64,000 nucleotides of DNA from Beta vulgaris subsp. vulgaris (lineage: Eukaryota; Streptophyta; Magnoliopsida; Caryophyllales; Amaranthaceae), in contig NC_079208.1 of the NCBI RefSeq assembly GCF_026745355.1, positions 20,742,830 to 20,806,829 of the forward strand, read 5' to 3'. Below the pieces are notes generated by a model. It searched no databases, had not been told where the DNA came from, and saw only the letters and a program-made list of their open reading frames with translations. Made by a program: the position numbers and the translations under genes. Shown here in pieces: positions 1 to 12,800 of the stretch (positions are counted from its first letter, which is position 1; every line of letters starts with the position of its first letter).

Positions 1-41
1 TGTAATACCCCGAATTTTCAAAACTTATTTTATTATTTATT

Positions 42-2543
42 TGTAATACTCCGTATTTTTGGATTTAATTCGTATTAATTAAGAAAATATAAAGAAGTTA
101 ATAAATAGGATTTTAGTATTATTTACAGAATAATAAGAATAAAATAATAATAATACGAGTCGGTTGTGTTGATTTCAAATTTATAAAGGTTAAGCCGAGT
201 TCACCCGATCTAGGGTTACCACTTTTAGAAGGGTATAAAAAGGGAAAATAAGAGGAGAAATTTCAGAAACCCTAAGTTTTCCTTTCTCCTTCTCACCTGT
301 CATCTCCTTCTTATCTCTCAAACTCTCTCTCCTCTCTCGCTGGTCTCCTCTCTCTCGTCGTTCTTCCTCTCCTCTCTCCGCTGTCTTCCCTTCTTCGTCT
401 CCCTCGTCGTGTTCCTTCTCGGATCATCGTCGAGGTGTGCAACGAGGTGCTGCGAGAGCGCGACGAGGTTGCGAGATGAAGGTTGTACGAGCGAGGTTAA
501 GGGCTCGAGTGAGTCGAGGTTGTGCGTCGTCGCGAGGCTGCGAGACTACGGACGTGCGAGCGAGGCTAAGGCCTCGAGTGAGTCGAGGTTGTGCGGAGTG
601 ACGAGTGTGAGAGTGTTGTTGTGCGAAGGGAGTCCGTGGGTGCTCGAGGGACGCTGCAAGATGAGCGAAGGGTCGCGAAAGGGTTGCGCACACGAGTGTT
701 GTGTGTGCTGTTGTGCGACGTACGAGCGACGAGGGGTGCGAGGAGCTCGACGGTTGTGCGAGCCTTCGTCAGGGTTTGGCCGTGTGCGGGCCGTGCGGCT
801 GCTGTGGTGGTGCGCAGCAAGTTGGTCGCCGGAGTTCCTTCGCCGGCGAGTCTAGTGATTTAAAACCTAATAGGTATATATTGTATTAAATTAATTATAA
901 ATTCTGTTTTCATAGTTATGATAAGTATAATCAGTTAATTAATAATTCAAGATGATTAGTTTATTTTATTATTCTGACTATAGTGGCGGATCTGACTTTC
1001 GGACATAATACTGAATTGGACCTAAGACTTATGGACATAAGATTTTGGACATAAACATGGTTGGACTTATGACTTTATTGGTTTGGTAAAGGTAGTGGAC
1101 TAATTACACTAGCTAAGTTTGGTTCGCTCACTAACTTTGACTCCTAAAAGACGTTAAACTCATTAGAATAGAAAAGTAACGAAAGTTCATAAACAAGGGG
1201 TTTAGATATCGTTTATTTCGAATTATTAAACCGTATAGTCTTAGTTACATAGTAGTCGTTAATGTTTCCAACGACGTAGCACTAAAGTTTTTATTTAACG
1301 GTTTAGGTCCCAATTTCATAAGCGGAACGTTCGATTAAGACAGCGAAAATTCTCCGTTACAAGGTAAGTACGCGTACCAGTTTAATCCCAAGTATTAGTA
1401 TCATGATTAGGTTGCAATCTTTGTTATTGGAACCTAGAAGCATGATAGGGAACGTTTGATTGATTGAGATTGTTTGATTAGACATTTGTAATTGGAAATC
1501 GATATGTTGCATTGGAACGCGTAATTCTATCGCAGTATAAACATGAGCATTATTAATATTATCCATAGTGTAACAAGAGTGTTACAAGAGATATGATTTG
1601 AGCATTGTAACTAAGAGGACAGGTAAATGATCCTATGTATCCATAGTGTAACAAGAGTGTTATAAGAGATACGATTTGAGCATTGTAACTAAGAGAACAT
1701 GTAAATGACTCTATGTGGTTATGAAATGAACGGACAGTATTAAAATGAATTATGGCAATAACTTGTAGCCGGACTCCCTACAAGTGATGAACAATGGGGG
1801 GAGTGTGGAACTTGTCCTACGCTCCTACGCAGACCTACTGTGACGACAGTAGTGTCCTTATATTTTGATAACTCAAGTAGGCGGAAGGTTCTGTTCGATC
1901 TTGGGGGTATGCATACTAAGGTGATGGGTGTGAGACGGAACAAAACTATATTTGCATTTCATCTAATAGACCAAGTTGTCTATTAAGGATTCAGTAGCCC
2001 GTATGATTCTAGTAAGATGACGATGCCCGTTCAATGCCAAATAAAGATTAAAGACTAAAGGTTAAAGGATGTAACATAATGTAGTATCATGCTTAAGATT
2101 GTTCATGTATACCTCCTTTATGCTTATATGTATTCAATGGTTCATTACGTACTTAGCATAGCTGATTGTGTGTTGTTATGTGTTTGTTGAACTGCGATGA
2201 ACCATTGATGCTACAATGGGGAGCAGACTAGGTGTGCTGGTGCTACTGCATGATACCGAGCATACGGGGGCTAGTCTTTGGTATTTGCATTTAAAGCATT
2301 TTGAAATAAGTGTTATTGGTTTTTCTAGGACTTACGTAAATGGTTTGTGGTTTGAATGAAAGGGGTCGTTGATGATTCCCGAGTTGTATTTATATTTTAA
2401 TTCCGCTGCATTTTAGTTTTCGAGACAATGTTTTAAGTTATCGTTAACTCTTATTATGCCTTGCGTTCCATCGCGGCGGTAACGCTCCCGAAGTCGATGC
2501 GACGTAGCAGTGGTAGACGCGTATGGATTTTGGGGGTGTTACA
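42..2543 (+). mobile_element. Inner solo LTR (2.5 kb), TSD TTATT
   Basis: Begins TGTAATACTCCG at 42 and ends GGGGGTGTTACA at 2543. The 5 bp before it (37-41, TTATT) equal the 5 bp after it (2544-2548, TTATT), a perfect target-site duplication. A TATA box (GGTATAAAAAGG, about 231) is followed by a CT-rich leader and, near the 3' end, GCGGCGGTAACG. The GC-rich 400-860 stretch gives short open frames on both strands, but their composition and overlap argue against a protein. No internal retrotransposon region exists, so this is a recombination product (solo LTR) inserted into the outer LTR. Confidence 0.85.
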
Positions 2544-4310
2544 TTATTAAAGTGTAATATTATTTCCACTTAAATTTATTTTCACGACAATGCGATTTTA
2601 TTTGATAACTATGTTTATTAAAATAATGATTTCATTTATTTTGATTTATTTAACAAGTTTCAATTAAATCATTTACTTGTTTTATTATTCATCTCATTAT
2701 TTCTAATTGATTAAACTCTTTACTTTTGATGGTGAATATCTTTGTATATATGTCCATCCATTTTTAGCAATCCAAATCCCAAATACAAGTCCATGTCCAT
2801 ATACCTTTTTAGCCCAAAAGAAAAGTTCAAATAAAATAAAGAAAAAAAAAGGTGAAAAGAGTTTCACCATCTTCTTCCCCTCCCTCCTTCTTCGTCTGAT
2901 TCACACAACAGCTCAGAGGAGCCAAATTGTCAACCATTCACAGCTTGTTAGTAAATAATTGAATTTCAGACCACATTTCAGATATTAGGGGTAACATTTT
3001 CAAAAGCTAAACACATAGCCCTCACCTCCACCATTAATGGAGCTTGACCAAAGATCCAAATTTCTGACCAAATCCTCCTATAAATACTGATTTACTCTCA
3101 CCAAATTACTCAAGCAAACAATCTCAAAAGGTTTGCTTCAATTCATTTCTCTTCAACCTAAAATTCTGATTTTTGGTTTTGAAATTGAAAACTAAAAATA
3201 TTGAAACTCACCACCAACTCCTCTGTTTCTTTTCTCCGCCGGAAACCACCACCTTCGACCACCCTGAACCACCAATCGAATCACTGAGCCGCGACAACCG
3301 CCAGCAAATACCCACCCCCCTTTGCACCTCTGTTGTCGCTACAGCACGCGAACCACCACAAACCAGCCTCCCTCACTCACCACCTGACCCCGACCCTTTT
3401 TCCCAGCGCCTGAGCTTCTCCGGCGCGCCACCAAACAACCGGCACCACTAGGCACCAACCCCTGCTTCGAACTCCACCTTCGTGCTTCCCCTGTTTCGCC
3501 TCCCCTTCTTTCATTCCTCCTATTCTCTCAGTTTGAATAACTGAGTGTTTTCTTTTAAAAACTCATCTCTTTTCCTTTTCTTTTTAAGTTTAATTGGTTT
3601 CAATTATTTTTATTTAGTTTATTTTTAAAGCCAAAACCCATAAACTTCCTAAAGTAGCTTACATTAAGTTAGTTTGTTTTAGTTTCACTTAATCTTTTAT
3701 AACTTGAAAATGTTTCTTGACTTTCTAAATAAAATAAGCAGTATAATAAACTTAGTTTTCTATGTTTAAAATAATTATTTAAGTTAGTGAAAGTTAAATT
3801 GAAATGATTTTGGGAGTACTTAAAATGATTTCATAAATGATTTACTTTGATTTATAACTCTCTTAAAATCATTAAGAATTTCTTTTAAGTTATTTGGATT
3901 ATTTCAAACGTTTATTTTTATATACGTATATAAAAAGGGGTTATTTAGGAACTAACTTAGATCCCGTTAACATCTATTGTAGACTCCGATTTCGTAGACG
4001 AGGAATATCACGAGTGTTAATACGTTCGTGAACTTAACTTTTGGACACGCGTCACGAGGTAATCTCCGATGTCCATCTAAACCTAGAACCCGTAAAACGA
4101 ATTGTTTACGTGATTATTATGTGCTTATAAAATTTATAAGTATGGACTATAATTATGGATTATCGACCTAATGCGAGTTATGAATTGGAATGACAAAATG
4201 GACAACGTTTATGGATTTCGATTATGAATCATGACTATGGAGGATGTACAATATGACAAAGATGTTTATTATACCGTTATTAAAAATCGGTTAATGTCAT
4301 TTAATAATAT

Positions 4311-4330
4311 TATGATTATTATTATCGTTA

Positions 4331-4382
<52 letters not shown>

Positions 4383-4394
4383 TATATATTGTTG

Positions 4395-4473
<79 letters not shown>

Positions 4474-4502
4474 GATTATGATGATGATGATGATTATTAT
4501 TA
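4311..4502 (+). repeat. (TTA)n/(ATT)n microsatellite
   Basis: Nearly 190 bp of TTA/ATT triplets, broken by a short TTTATATATTGTTGTTG segment and ending in ATG/ATT units. It lies inside the outer solo LTR. The apparent poly-Leu/poly-Tyr open frame here is only the repeat read as codons. Confidence 0.95.
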
Positions 4503-5525
4503 ATATTGAGATTTTATGAAAGTTGGAATTGGTAAGAACTTGTGATAATGAAATGATTATGAATCTGAAGTGATAAATGAACTCAAGTGACGGTTGTGTT
4601 TATGAAATGAGTTATTGAAACCGCTATGAATGGATTGAGATTATGATGGATTGAATATGTTCACACTAGATTGAACAAGATGACGTAAATGTGTATGTGA
4701 TTTATGTGATGACTTGATTAAAAGATGTTAATCACGTAAAGTGAAATATCGGCGAAAAATGATGAACAGGTTGCCATGTATGAGTGGTTCAACGGTCCCT
4801 ACAGGTTCTCTGGTTACTTTGCTGATTATTCTGTTACTATCTTCCTTTTATCTTGTTGTGATCCAAGTAGAAGCGGTGTGCACACTAGGGACTCTGTTAT
4901 TATGGCCATTATGTTATCTGTAGGTGGTTATAGGGGATTGACCCCGGCCTAGAATGTTGAAATAAGTGGTTACAGGGGATTGACCCGGCTTACTGCGTTC
5001 TCTTTCCTCTCCTTGAATAACTAGATTAATTGAATTAATGATGTGATTATTCAATGTATATATATGTGTATATGTGCTATGACTTCCAAAACTATTTATT
5101 TACTATTTTACAAAGTATTTTCAACTTAAGTATTTTACGGGATGAAGTAGGAATTACTCAGTTTTTCTGATTTTTGGAAGCTTGTCTCTATTGTCTCTTT
5201 TCAACGTATTTGTGCAGGTGGGTGATCGATTGGGGGAATAAAAAGGGAGATCATTTAGAGTTGTCATCCACTTAGCATATGATTAGCTTCCGCTGGATCT
5301 TAGAAACACTTACTTAATTAGTAATGTTTAACAAACGATTTACTTTGGTTGTAAAGATTAATGAATTTGAGTTTAGTTTGTTTTTAATTTAGCCTTGCAT
5401 TTATTTCCAAAGAGATAAGTGCGGCGGTAACGCCACCCGTTGAGTCGGACCCTCGTGGATTTATTTTCCCCTAAAACCTGAGTTTTACTAAATGAAGAAG
5501 GATTCGGGTCGGCGGGGGTGTTACA

Positions 5526-6638
5526 TACTCTTTCCTCTTGTATTGGTTTCCTCCTTATTGTTTGGATTTTCCCTCGTCATCCGTAGGGATGTTTTAGGTT
5601 GGCCTCCATATTAGGGGGCTAGACTAAGTTTTTTACTTATATTAAAAAACATAATCAAATTGTGAAAGTAACTTGTAAAGATATCTAAGTACACTATCAA
5701 TATCATTATCTAAAGCAAAATCCTAAATCCTACGTGTCAAGCTCACAATTACCGAGCAATTCTAGAGCATTTGGGGAGTAAAACGCTCATCTAGCCTATC
5801 CATGTAGGATTGCCTATGTGGCATCCGAAATTTTTAAAATTTTCGAAAATTTTAAAATCTTAATTAGGGGTGATTTGAGGTAATTATCGATGATTGGCGT
5901 AAATTGTGGAATAAAAAAGGCAAGGTCGGATTTTAAAATCTCCAATTATGTTTAAATTTGGCCGAAAATTTTGGAGATTCACTCCATATGGAAACAAGCA
6001 ATTACAATAATCTTGTGCAAGTTGATCACCTAAATCAAAATCATTCCTAATTTGAATGACGTAATTTTAAGGATTGATTCAATCAAGCTTTAATATGGAA
6101 ATTCGTAATTTAATGATATTTTATTTAAAAAAATTGTGTTTAGAAAGACAACCTTTATTTTGCACTATAAATACCCTAATCATATTTGCATTGCACTACA
6201 ACATCAAAATTCATAAATCCCAAACACGTTTTCATACATCATTTGAGGAAAATTATGTCAAGCATCATTCACGGTTTGCAACAACATCCAATTTTCTGTA
6301 GAAGGTGAATTCGTCGCAACATCAAATGAAAATATCAATTCGTTATTCATGGCTTGCGTGAATAAAATAGTGTATCATATCTCACGTGGTTGTTTAACAT
6401 TTTTGCATGGGATTGCATTAGAGTTTTTTGTAACAATGTTTGACATTATTTGTTATCTCATTTTTGTCGTGATTGTAACACAGTTTGTTATTAGTTTCAT
6501 TAGTTTCCTCTATGTCTTTATATATATATTTATATATATATATGATTTCTTTCCCAATCTTATTCCAATAGTTAACTAATTACGAAATTCATGCTAATCT
6601 ATTTCTTCCAACTACCTTTTTCTAAATAATCTCAGACT
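5526..6638 (+). mobile_element. Helitron-like 5' region, interrupted by the next solo LTR
   Basis: From about 5697 the sequence TCAATATCATTATCTAAAGC is followed by a run shared almost base for base with 9114 onward, including CCTACGTGTCAAGCTCACAA and GAGCAATTCTAGAGC. Both copies follow an A, as at a Helitron 5' end (A|TC). A TATA-like CTATAAATACCC near 6167 suggests an element promoter. No hairpin-CTRR 3' end was found before the LTR at 6644, nor clearly after 8782, so the extent is uncertain. 5526-5690 holds nothing recognised. Short frames at 6074-6579 match nothing I know. Confidence 0.45.
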
Positions 6639-6643
6639 TTAAT

Positions 6644-8782
6644 TGTAATAGCCTTGTTTTTAAGCGCGTTTATATAAACGTTAAATATATTTATTAAGTT
6701 AATTATGTTCCAAAAATTCTTATTTTATTTGAGTTGTTGAGTATTATTTCTATTTGCCTTGTTATAATGTATTTATTTATTTAATTATATAAGATTATTA
6801 TTATTATTGTTATTTTATATTTTTGAATTTTTAGTTTAAGTTGAGTGGTATTTGGCCCAAATAGGAAGTCAAAGTCGGTCTTGTTCCCCCCCCCCCCCCC
6901 CTTTTTGTCGGTTTAATGAAATAAATCCCGAACCCAATTATTTTCTCCTTCCCTGTAAAACCACAAACCCCCAAAATTGAAACTCCAAACTTGTGAGAAC
7001 CCAAAACCCCGTGAAACCCCGGCGAACCTGACCCCCCCCTCTCTCTTGTTCGACAGCGCTGCTCGCGGAGCTCATTTCGTGCGCGCCGCCGTCGGCCGTT
7101 TTCAGCTCGCCGGAGACTCGTGTTGTACCTCGCAGCCTTGTTCATCTCTCCCCTCGTGTGTGATGTTGTTGTTCGTGTTCGGTGCTGCTTTGCGTCGCAC
7201 CACGAACCACCGCGAACAGCCGGAGCTTTCTGCTCCCTTGTTTGTCCCTGCTCTGTTGGGTATAAACGATTTTCCTCGTCTTGTTTCTGATTTTCTAATT
7301 TGTAAATTTATGCCCAAGTTGTTATTGTTTGTTGTTGCTGCTATGTTTTAGTGGTGTAGTTAGGTTGTTCTGTGGTGGTGATTTATTGTTAATGGGTTAT
7401 CGAATTGTTGTTGGTTTGTTGTTGTTATTGTTGTTGTCCAGTTCTCTGTCTCCTTCGTTGTGGGCTGTTATGGTGCGATTTTCCACCACGAAAACGCTGT
7501 TGTTTCACGTTGTTGCTACTGTCATTTTATGGTGGTGGCTATTGTGATTCTTGAATTATTGTTGCAGCTATTATGTTATTGTTATGTTGTTGTAGTATTG
7601 TTGTTGTTGGGTTGTTAGTTCTGTTGTTGTTGTTGTTGGGATTGTTGATGGTATTGATGTGTTGTGGTAATGGTGGTGGTGGTGGAGTTGTTATAGTTGT
7701 GCGGGTTGCTGTTGTTGTTGTCTGTTGTTGTTGTTGTTGTTATTTTGTTGTTGTGGTGTTGACGTTGGAGGGGTTATGTTTGATTTTAAGTTTAAGAATT
7801 ATAAAAATGGGTTTCATTAGGTTTTGTTGTGGAATTTAGTTCGATCAGTGTGGTAGGTTGTTTAAAGAAAGGTTAATTAGATTAGTTTCTTTTATTGAGA
7901 ATTTGTGAGAATAGTTAGTAATTAGTCTTGTTATTATTTTGAGGTGTTGGAGGATTGTTACGGAATTTAAGAGAGTTGATGGAGTTGTGAAGTTCTCAAA
8001 GTTCTTATTGTCGGAGCTAAGGAATTGGATTGCGATTCAGGTAACTTTTATGTTCAGTAAAATGTATTACTTATGCCCATGTGTGTGAATGTCTTTGTTA
8101 TGTTTTCGTAAATAACGTCGTACTATGGCCATAGATATGAATGTGATGATGAAATGTCATTGATTGATTATGAATATGCAAATGTTTTGCTGGCGTAGTT
8201 TATGAACTGAAAATAGAAAGTGGGCAAGGTATGGGTGGAGGATGGTTACTTCTTTTGACCTGATACGGTCGGCTACGCTCCATAACGAACCTTGGGGTTA
8301 GTATTGCTGGGCTCCATAACGAGTCTTGGAGGCAGTGTTTGTCCTTTGTCCAAAGCCTGTACTTGCCACTGATTGTTTAAGAGAATGAGCTATGCCAGAG
8401 TTGTAACGAATTGAAAATGATTTGAGAAATAAAATGTTTATTACGGGCTGAAGTAAAGGTTACGAGTTTTCCACTCATTTTGGAATTTTGTTTGTTTTGT
8501 ATTTTCTCCCCTTAATTTGCAGGTTTGATATTCAGAGCTCGGAATTCGAAGTGGAGCAAGATCAAGGTGTCATAGTGGCTTAAGGATTAAGCTTGTATTT
8601 TAGATAGTTGGTTTGAGAATAGTTATTGAAAATTTTCGATGTATAATATTTGGGAATATTAGCTGAGTTATTGGTGTATTTAAGGATATTTTTCCGCTGC
8701 GATTTTATTAATTAAAATTGGATTCTAGTTTATGGTTGTTGAGTGTGTTTTCGCTAGCAGCTCGGAAGAGCGGGCTGTTACA
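6644..8782 (+). mobile_element. Solo LTR (2.1 kb), TSD TTAAT
   Basis: Starts TGTAATAGCCTTG at 6644 and ends CGGGCTGTTACA at 8782. TTAAT at 6639-6643 is repeated at 8783-8787, a perfect 5-bp target duplication. The interior has a poly-C run (6886-6901), a GC-richer leader, a long TTG/GTT-rich stretch (7320-7760) and CCGCTGCG near the 3' end as in the other LTRs. Open frames at 6831-7839 overlap on opposite strands and follow the simple repeats; I do not accept them as genes. Confidence 0.88.
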
Positions 8783-8787
8783 TTAAT

Positions 8788-9113
8788 TATTTTGAAATGA
8801 GATCAAAGTTTGTTGGACATCTCCAAAATAATTGAAACGGTCGATTTCCATGTAAATCATAAACACAATGAATCAACAAAGGCAAGAAGAACTACAATTT
8901 ACATTATATATTTTCGAAAGATGCACCAAAAAATATGGTGTAAATAATAATTCAATTACAATCATAACATCAGGATATTATTTATTGCAAAATCAAGAAT
9001 GATTCTTCTTATTTACGTGAAGGTGCATGATAGTATTGTAAACTTTCCTATGTTGTAATTTAGGCAACTAATGTACATATGTATAAAATAAGTCAATGTT
9101 AATTACGGAATCA
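8788..9113. other. AT-rich spacer between solo LTR and Helitron
   Basis: No open frame, repeat or element boundary recognised. It probably continues the sequence interrupted by the solo LTR at 6644-8782. Confidence 0.5.
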
Positions 9114-9829
9114 TCAATATTATTATCTAAAGCAAAATCCTAAATCCTACGTGTCAAGCTCACAATCACCGAGCAATTCTAGAGCTTCACAAACTAAAAC
9201 TCTCAAATTCGGAGTCCACATGGCAATTCATAATATTGTGGCCGAAATTTATTTGAAAAATGCAAAAAAAAATCGTGATTTATGTTGATTGATTTTTTAA
9301 GTTAGGCAATTAATATCATGATATCATATGAGATTTCCAAAAATCAAGCATATCCCATTTATATATTAATGTGATTGACGTTAATTATGGTTATAATTAC
9401 GTAATTAAAATCTCAAATTGATATACTTTTGGCCGAAATTTATAATTCTCATATTGGTTACGTTTCGAAATTTTAAAATCCCAAAAAAAAATGGCAATGA
9501 ATTTAAATTATCAACCAATCTTAACTATTGCCAATGTTAATGATAATTTCCAATCAATCACTTAATTTAAATTGATAGTATCCGAAATTTTTAATATTCA
9601 CCTAAATCATGTGCAAGTTGATCACCTAAATCATTCTTATTTTTATTAGGTTTATATGGCATATTGTTATTAAAGATTAACCATTCATTTATTCCTTAGA
9701 TGACTACACATCAACATTTATAATCCTCTATATATATATCCATCACATTTCTAAGTATTAGTTGAAGAACTATGATCATTTTAGTATTCATCAAAAAGCA
9801 TACGATTCTGAAATAATCCAAACTAATAT

Positions 9830-12800
9830 ATTTAGAATTAAAGTTTTATCAATTCAGACAATTTTGTTCAAATAAATTCGATTAAGGTCTAATAATGATT
9901 AATAAGTTAAAAAAAGGTAGGTTTATTTCAAATGTAATAAATTCGATGATTGTATTATTGAGACATTTAAGTAATCCTATTAATCATACTATATAAGTAA
10001 AAACATTTATAAATCCAAACTTGATTTGTAGAAATTTCTTAGATATAATATTTAGATTTACAAAGTTATAATACAACAAGGATTGCAAAAGCTATAAGTG
10101 TTAGTTCAAAAACAATTAATTGTCAAGAATATTTTTTATTTTAGATAACATGTGCGATGTTCAGTCAATGAAGTGTACATGGACATCATACGGGTTGATT
10201 GATATACTATATCACAAAAGAGAGGGTTGAGAAAGACTACGAAATTCGGGAGCGGTGATGATTACATTAACGAGTGCAAGTAATAGTGCAAGTTATCATT
10301 TTATCTTACCTCAACTCTTAGTGAAGTAATGGTTCGACATATTTACCATAAACTTTTCATTATATAGGTTGAACTATATGTTAGAGAATCTAATAAATGG
10401 TTCGACATATTAACCATAAACTTTTCACTTCTTGCAACATTATGTGGAATACTAAATGAGTTATTGTCAAAATAAATATCTTAACGTCATACTAGGAAAA
10501 AAGGAAGCTTATATTGAGAAAATAATGTGAAAGGTTTTCAAATTACTTTGATAGCTAGCAAGGAAGGAACAATGTACCACATAAATGTCAGTTTTCCTAC
10601 ATATATTCTATATGTTTCGTATAATTATAGAGATTGGCAGAAACTGTAGATAAAGTAGGAGAGACATAAGGAGATCATTTAGGTAAATTTTTTGTATTAC
10701 ACATGACTCAAAATAATTATTTTGAAGTCATGGTAGAATAATGGCAAAACAATCGAGTATATTTTAATCGGTACATTCTATACGATATTCTATGATATTA
10801 CATATATTATTTTTTCATAAATAAAGTATAATATATTTTATAATTAGAAGCAAAATTGATAATAAATGTAGTCTCTGAATGAAGAAATGGGTTAAGCGAA
10901 TATTTTTTTCATTAGATAGATTGAACTATACTGTTAGAGAATCTAATAAATGGTTCTACAAATTTCAATAAGAGAACAACTAACCAAAGTGATATACTAT
11001 ACGATATAGTACATTCTGTTTACTATCTATTCCTTATTAAAAACAAAAAAGTTCAATAAATTCAGTCAAATTCATATAAGCTCACATAATATCTAATAAA
11101 AACTAATAAGCTCTGGTAAGTTTAGAAAAAATTAGTTCAACAAAAATAAGAAGAAAAAAATATCGACGTACTCATAAAATAAGGTATAATGAATTCGGAT
11201 AATTTTGTTCACATAAATTCGGTTAAGGTCTAATAATGACTAATAAGTTCAAAAGGGTAGGATTATATCCAAATACAGGAAAATTGTTTGATCATATTAT
11301 TGAAACATTTAAGCAATCATATTAATCATATTAATCATATTATATAAGTTAAAATATTCATAAATTCAAACTTAACGTGTTGAATTTCCTTAGATATAAT
11401 ATTTAGATTTACAAAATTATAATACAAAAAGGATTGCAAAAATTATAAGTGCTAACAACAGTTAATTGTCAAGAATATCTTTTACTTTAGATAATACGCG
11501 TAGTGTTCAGTCAATGAAGTATACACCAATATCAGATGGATTATTTGATACTATATCACAAAATAGAGGGATTGAGCGAGACTACGGAATTCGAAAGTGG
11601 TTATAATTGCATGAAGGAGTGCCTGTAATAATACAAATTGTCATTTTATCTGAATTTTTGAATGAAGAAATGGGCTAAGTGAATACTTTTTCATTAGATA
11701 GGTTGAACTATAATGTTAGAGAGTCTAATAAATGGTTCTACACATTTAAATAAAAGAAAAATCAAAGTTGTATATTATACGATTGACACGGTACCATTCC
11801 GTTTATTTTTTGTTCTTTATTGAAAGCAAAAAACAAGTTAAAAAAATTCTGTAAAATTCATATAAGTTCACATAAAATATAATAAAAATTAATAAGCCCA
11901 GGTAAGTCTAGACAAAGTTAGTTCAGCAAAGAGAAGAAGAAGAAGTTTGATGTACTCATAAAATAAGGTATAATAAATTCAGATTTGTTCAAATAAATTC
12001 GATTAAGGTCTAATAATAACTAATAAATTAAAAAAGTTACGTTTATTTCCAAATTTAAGAAAATCGATTGATTATGTTATTGAGACATTTATGCAATATT
12101 ATGATTCATATTATATAAGTTTAAACAGTCATAAATCCAAACTAGATGTGTTGAATTTCCTTAAATATAATATTTAGATTTACAAAGTTATATACAACAA
12201 GGATTGCAAAAAGTAAAAGGGTTAGTTCAACAACAATTAGCTGTCACGCATATCTTTATTCAGTCAATGAAGTGTACACCAACATCAGATAGGTTAATTG
12301 ATACTATAACACAAAAGAGAAGGGTTGAACGAGCCTATGGAATTCGGGAGCGGAAAAAATGGTTACATGAAGGAGTGCTAGTATAAGGATAAATTGTCAT
12401 TTTATCTGAACCTTTGAATGAAGCAATGGGCTAAGCGAATATGTTTTGATTAGATATATAGGTTGAACTATAATGTTAGAGAATCGAATAAATGTTTCTA
12501 CAAACTTAAATAAAATAACAACCAAAGTGATACACTATACGATACAATACTAATTTGTTTATTTTTTTAGTCCTTATTAAAAACAAAAAAAAAGTTCAAT
12601 AAATTCAGTCAAATTCATATAAGTTCACATAAAATCTAACAAAAATTAATATGCTCGGGTAAGTACAGATATAGTTAGTTCAACAAAAATAAGAAGAAAA
12701 TAAAGTTTGATTTACTCATAAAATAAGGTCTAGCAAATTTAGGTTTATTCAAATACGTTAGGTTAAGGTCTAATAATGATTAATAAGTCAAAAAGGTAGG

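Larger units (their letters stand above)
1..5525 (+). mobile_element. Outer solo LTR, interrupted by a second solo LTR
   Basis: Starts TGTAATACCCCG at base 1 and ends GGGGGTGTTACA at 5525, so the ends are TG...CA with a short inverted repeat. It is split at 41/2549 by another LTR; without that insert and its target copy it is about 3.0 kb. It carries a TATA-like box (TATAAATACTG near 3079), a CT-rich leader (3450-3550) and a GCGGCGGTAACG motif near the 3' end (about 5421), all also seen in the inner LTR. No gag or pol is present, so this is a solo LTR. The left target duplication lies outside the window. Long LTRs with these ends are seen in plant Ty3/gypsy chromoviruses of the Tekay/Del type; that lineage is inference. 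Confidence 0.72.

Noticed and set aside
409..889. Overlapping open frames on both strands in a GC-rich stretch
   Set aside because: Located in the leader part of a solo LTR; overlapping frames on opposite strands, arginine/cysteine-rich from GAG/TCGCGAG-type repeats, no family pattern.
4231..4503. 90-codon frame with poly-Leu and poly-Tyr
   Set aside because: Pure translation of a TTA/ATT microsatellite.
6831..7839. Several frames, including Leu/Val-rich ones
   Set aside because: Inside a solo LTR with TSD; composition follows GTT/TTG simple repeats; no signal of selection visible.
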